A DNA stretch of 64,000 nucleotides, from assembly GCF_036924715.1 (NCBI RefSeq), contig NZ_JAZHSB010000001.1, positions 1,665,001-1,729,000 of the forward strand. Reading direction: 5' to 3'. Made by a program: the position numbers and the translations under genes. The notes below the pieces were generated by a model. The model did no database searches. It had not been told where the DNA came from and saw only the letters and a program-made list of their open reading frames with translations. How positions within the stretch are numbered: position 1 is the first letter of the stretch; every line of letters begins with the position of its first letter. This stretch comes from Bradyrhizobium sp. AZCC 1721 (GTDB taxonomy: Bacteria; Pseudomonadota; Alphaproteobacteria; Rhizobiales; Xanthobacteraceae). Of the stretch, positions 60,674 to 64,000 are shown piece by piece.

Positions 60674-62287
60674 ATGAACAAGAACAATGACACTTCCGAA
60701 TTCGACTACGTCATCGTCGGCGCCGGATCGGCCGGATGCGTGCTCGCCAATCGATTGACGGCCGACGGCAAGTACTCCGTCCTGTTGCTGGAGGCCGGGC
60801 CGAAGGACACCAATCTCTGGATCCACGTGCCGCTCGGCTACGGAAAACTGTTCAAGGAAAAATCCGTCAACTGGATGTACCAGACCGAGCCGGAACCGGG
60901 ATTGAACGGGAGGCAGGTGTTCCAGCCGCGTGGCAAGGTGCTCGGCGGCTCCAGTTCAATCAACGGCCTGCTCTATGTGCGCGGCCAGCATGAGGATTAC
61001 GATCGATGGCGGCAGCGCGGCAACGCCGGCTGGGGCTATGACGACGTACTGCCCTATTTCAAGAAGGCCGAGAACCAGCAGCGCGGCGCGGACAAATATC
61101 ACGGCGCCGATGGTCCGCTGCCGGTATCCGACTGGCGGCATCATGATCCCCTGTCGGAAGCGTTTGTCGTTGCCGCGGCCGAGGCCGGCATTCCGACCAA
61201 TCCCGATTTCAACGGCGCCACGCAGGAGGGCGCGGGATTTTTCCAGACCACGACGCGGCGTGGGCGCCGGGCCAGCACGGCGTTCTCCTACCTTCGTCCC
61301 GCCAGGAAACGATCCAACCTGCACATCGAGACTTCCGCGCTGGCGCAGCGCATCCTGTTCGAAGGACGCCGCGCCAAGGCGGTCGAGTACAAGCAGGAAG
61401 GCCGCGTGCGCACTGCACGGGCGCGCAAGGAAATTCTGGTCTCCAGCGGCGCATACAACTCGCCGCAACTACTGCAGCTCTCCGGCGTCGGACCGGCGGA
61501 TCTGTTGAAGCAGCACGGCATCGAGATCGTGCTCGACGCGCCCGGCGTCGGCAACGATCTGCAGGACCACATGCAGGTCCGCCTGATCACCCGCTGTGCG
61601 CAAAAGTGTACGCTCAACGATGTCGTTAATAACCCGATCCGCAAGATGATGGCGGGCATTCAGTACGCAGCCCTGCGCAAGGGGCCGCTGACGATCGCGG
61701 CCGGCACGTCAGGCGCTTTCTTCAAGACCAGCCCACGGCTGGCGTCGCCCGACATTCAGATTCACTTTCTGCCGTTCTCGACCGACAAGATGGGCGAGAA
61801 GCTGCATGCGCTTTCCGGGTTCACCGCCTCCGTCTGCCAGTTGCGCCCGGAGAGCCGCGGCTCGCTGCGTATCAGGAGCGCCGATCCTTCCCAACCGCCG
61901 GAAATCCGCATCAATTACCTCGCCACCGAAACCGATCGCCGCGCTTTCATCGACGGCATCCGCATCCTGCGCAAGATTCTCGCAGCCCCCGCGCTGAAGG
62001 CTTACGCGGTCTCAGAAGTCGATCCGGGTTCGAAGGTGCAGAGCGACGACGAACTGCTGGATTTCTGCCGCCGCACCGGCAGCACGGTCTATCACCCGAC
62101 CTCGACCTGCCGGATGGGCAGCGATGCGCTCGCGGTCGTCGACCAGCGCTTGCGCGTGCGCGGCATCGAAGGCCTTCGCGTGGTCGACGCCTCGATCATG
62201 CCGGACCTGATGTCGGGCAATACCAACGCGCCGACGATTATGATCGCAGAGAAGGCGTCCGACATGATTTTGGAGGATGCAAGGTAG
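60674..62287 (+). CDS. GMC-family flavoprotein oxidoreductase (choline dehydrogenase-like)
   Basis: This 537-aa protein starts with the FAD motif FDYVIVGAGSAGCVLANRLT, then GMC signature 1 (PRGKVLGGSSSINGLLYVRG), signature 2 (SSGAYNSPQLLQLSGVGPAD) and the C-terminal GSTVYHPTSTCRMG with the catalytic His. It oxidises a primary alcohol to aldehyde. Choline is only one of many possible substrates, and no betaine genes are nearby. The start is the ATG at 60674 after GGGGGAAA. Confidence 0.92.
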   Translation: MNKNNDTSEFDYVIVGAGSAGCVLANRLTADGKYSVLLLEAGPKDTNLWIHVPLGYGKLFKEKSVNWMYQTEPEPGLNGRQVFQPRGKVLGGSSSINGLLYVRGQHEDYDRWRQRGNAGWGYDDVLPYFKKAENQQRGADKYHGADGPLPVSDWRHHDPLSEAFVVAAAEAGIPTNPDFNGATQEGAGFFQTTTRRGRRASTAFSYLRPARKRSNLHIETSALAQRILFEGRRAKAVEYKQEGRVRTARARKEILVSSGAYNSPQLLQLSGVGPADLLKQHGIEIVLDAPGVGNDLQDHMQVRLITRCAQKCTLNDVVNNPIRKMMAGIQYAALRKGPLTIAAGTSGAFFKTSPRLASPDIQIHFLPFSTDKMGEKLHALSGFTASVCQLRPESRGSLRIRSADPSQPPEIRINYLATETDRRAFIDGIRILRKILAAPALKAYAVSEVDPGSKVQSDDELLDFCRRTGSTVYHPTSTCRMGSDALAVVDQRLRVRGIEGLRVVDASIMPDLMSGNTNAPTIMIAEKASDMILEDAR

Positions 62288-62299
62288 GCAACGGCGTCA

Positions 62300-62450
62300 G
62301 CGGCAAACACCGCTGTCATCATCCGCCAACGGGTCGCGCGAACGCGCGCCCGATGACAGGCTCCGGCGGATGATCCAGTACGCCGTGACGTCTCGGCTCT
62401 TACCTCCGCTGGCGGTTACTGGATGCCCGCCTTCGCGGGCATAACGACGA
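62300..62450. repeat. Palindromic intergenic repeats between convergent genes
   Basis: The segment contains ATGCCCGC with GCGGGCAT around CTTC (62423-62442), and CATCATCCGCC with GGCGGATGATC further left. Read in one frame it gives the MPAKAGIQ string seen in repeat-derived frames of many proteobacteria. It is typical Bradyrhizobium repeat DNA between two convergent genes. Confidence 0.7.
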
Positions 62451-62459
62451 TGTCGCGCA

Positions 62460-63506
62460 TCATCCCTTCCACCCCCGCACCCGCTTGAGCATCTGCTCGA
62501 CATGGGCGATCGGTGTTTCCGGCTGGATGCCGTGGCCGAGGTTGAAGATCAGCCGTCCTTGCGCGTAGTTTGCCAGCACGTCGTCGACGGCGCGGTCGAG
62601 TGCGGCGCCGCCTGCGATCAACGCCAGCGGATCGAGATTGCCCTGCACGGCGACACGGTTCTGCACGCGCTCGCGGATCATGGAAGGTTCGGCCGCCCAG
62701 TCGATGCTGACCGCGTTGACGCCCGTTGCCTCCACATAGGCCGGCAGCAGCGCGCCGGCGCCGCGCGGAAAGCCGATGATCTTGGCATCCGGCACTTGCG
62801 CGCGCACGCCGACAACGATGCGCTTCGCGGGCTCGATCGACCAGCGCTCGAATTCGCGCGGCGGCAGCACGCCGGCCCAAGTGTCGAAGATCTGCAAGCA
62901 GTCGGCGCCGGCCTTGAGCTGGCCGAGCAGATACTGGATCGAATTCTCCACCAGCACGTCGATGATTTCAGCGAACGCCTCGGGATGACGGTATGCCATC
63001 ATCCGCGCCGGCGCCTGGTCCGGCGTGCCCTGTCCTGCAACCATGTAGGTTGCGACCGTCCAGGGCGCGCCGCAGAAGCCGATCAGCGCGATCTCAGGTG
63101 CGAGCTCGCGCTTCACGCGACGTAACGCTTCATAGACCGGTTCGAGCTTGCCGAAATCGGCATGGCGCGCGAGCGCCGCCACTTGCTCCGGAGTATCGAG
63201 CGGATCGAGCCGCGGACCTTCGCCGGCCTCGAAGCGCACGGAGCGGCCGAGTGCGTAGGGGATGACGAGAATGTCGGAAAAAATGATCGCCGCATCGAAG
63301 TTGAAACGGCGGATCGGTTGCAGCGTTACCTCGGCGGCATATTCCGGCGTAAAGCACAGATCGAGAAAGCTTCCAGCCTTGGCGCGCAGCTCGCGATACT
63401 CCGGCAGATAGCGGCCGGCCTGTCGCATCATCCAGACCGGCGGCACCTTCTGCCTGCGGCCGGAGAGCACTTCGACAAAAGGTTTCACGACGGATTTCTG
63501 AGACAA
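62460..63506 (-). CDS. hemE: Uroporphyrinogen decarboxylase
   Basis: This enzyme of about 348 aa decarboxylates uroporphyrinogen III to coproporphyrinogen III in haem synthesis. It has [40 protein letters not shown] with the catalytic Asp, [13 protein letters not shown] and [20 protein letters not shown]. The family N-terminus starts near [11 protein letters not shown], and no ATG is available there; a TTG at 63504-63506 with AGGA 8-11 nt upstream gives [16 protein letters not shown] and is my choice. The longer frame to 63569 also starts with TTG. Confidence 0.95.
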   Translation of the reverse strand: MSQKSVVKPFVEVLSGRRQKVPPVWMMRQAGRYLPEYRELRAKAGSFLDLCFTPEYAAEVTLQPIRRFNFDAAIIFSDILVIPYALGRSVRFEAGEGPRLDPLDTPEQVAALARHADFGKLEPVYEALRRVKRELAPEIALIGFCGAPWTVATYMVAGQGTPDQAPARMMAYRHPEAFAEIIDVLVENSIQYLLGQLKAGADCLQIFDTWAGVLPPREFERWSIEPAKRIVVGVRAQVPDAKIIGFPRGAGALLPAYVEATGVNAVSIDWAAEPSMIRERVQNRVAVQGNLDPLALIAGGAALDRAVDDVLANYAQGRLIFNLGHGIQPETPIAHVEQMLKRVRGWKG

Positions 63507-63605
63507 AACGTGGATTCCTGCGGGCGCGGCTGATGCGCCTCTGATACACGCAGGTTCCCTCGAGGCCAAGGACGGATAGCGAGGGCAAACGTGGAACCGG
63601 CGTAA

Positions 63606-63833
<228 letters not shown>

Positions 63834-63865
63834 TGCAAAAATGGTGTGAATCGTTTCGCGTGGCG

Positions 63866-63895
63866 AACGGCCTCCCCAAGGGAGGCCGTTTCTGT
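63866..63895 (+). terminator. Rho-independent terminator
   Basis: AACGGCCTCCC and GGGAGGCCGTT form an 11-bp perfect stem with a CAA loop, followed by TCTGTTT. It can serve the plus-strand small gene and, given its symmetry, the minus-strand gene that ends at 63904. Confidence 0.85.
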
Positions 63896-63903
63896 TTGTA
63901 CCT

Positions 63904-64000
63904 TCAATAATGCGGCGGCGGCTCGTTCGCCGGGCCGGGCAAGTTGCTTTCGGCTTCCCGCAGCCGCTCCTTCAGTTCAGCCAATTGGCGCGTCAAGGAA
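63904..64000 (-). CDS. Hypothetical protein C-terminus (partial)
   Basis: Only the last 31 residues are in the window: SLTRQLAELKERLREAESNL, a coiled-coil-like helix, then PGPANEPPPHY and a TGA stop. The gene continues beyond the right edge. No family can be named. Confidence 0.65.
   Translation of the reverse strand, partial: SLTRQLAELKERLREAESNLPGPANEPPPHY

Overview
The window looks like chromosome of a Bradyrhizobium-type alphaproteobacterium. The evidence is high-GC coding sequence, many small Rhizobiales-type proteins, intergenic palindromes of the Bradyrhizobium kind, an assimilatory nitrate locus with sigma-54 promoters, and several broad-substrate catabolic clusters. These calls rest on reading translated sequence; no database search was possible. 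I saw no tRNA, rRNA or CRISPR array.

Left part (1 to about 31 kb), accessory and partly decayed. A truncated VapBC-like toxin-antitoxin pair, a dif-like 28-bp site (710-737), a single-domain response regulator and its truncated paralogue fused to a transporter fragment, a DUF2252 gene and a YiiX-like hydrolase are mixed with gene remnants (RND pump, sulfatase, VOC protein, PHA synthase, IS5-type transposase). A 621-aa tyrosine recombinase (12005-13870) has an inverted repeat and a cluster of 7-mers upstream. A TetR gene with two dyad operators faces a four-gene CoA/crotonase operon (15.0-19.0 kb). Next come an HtrA-like protein lacking the catalytic serine, a DUF1127-LysE pair, a MocR regulator, GreA, an erythromycin-esterase/phosphoribosyltransferase operon, and PEBP, CBS and SDR genes. 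At least seven short tandem duplications with 12-15 bp units are scattered through the window, mostly at gene ends.

Middle (31-47 kb), core-like. An Lrp regulator is divergent from alanine dehydrogenase, followed by a succinate-semialdehyde-type dehydrogenase. The nitrate assimilation locus has narK plus a fused PP2C phosphatase/Ser-Thr kinase on one strand and nirB-nirD-nasA on the other. Both transcription units start from sigma-54-type promoters in one 650-bp divergent region that also holds an NtrC-like dyad and a possible ANTAR-type leader hairpin. narK is split by a frameshift. An outer-membrane-like protein, NhaA and a TetR regulator follow.

Right part (47-64 kb), catabolic. A ferredoxin-P450 pair is followed by VOC, a broken carboxymuconolactone-decarboxylase gene, a DOPA-dioxygenase-like gene, a DUF2778 protein and an NTF2-like protein. 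On the minus strand an eight-gene unit (GntR, NMT1/TauA-type binding protein, two permeases, ATPase, polysaccharide-deacetylase-like, fumarylacetoacetase-like, MetE-like) looks like an uptake-plus-degradation operon for an unknown small molecule. MarR-crotonase and a GMC oxidoreductase follow, then hemE and small genes at the edge.

The least explained items are the eight-gene ABC catabolic operon, the metallophosphoesterase/RNA-polymerase-alpha-CTD chimera, the inactive HtrA, the dif-like site, and the nitrate-locus regulation with its kinase and broken transporter.
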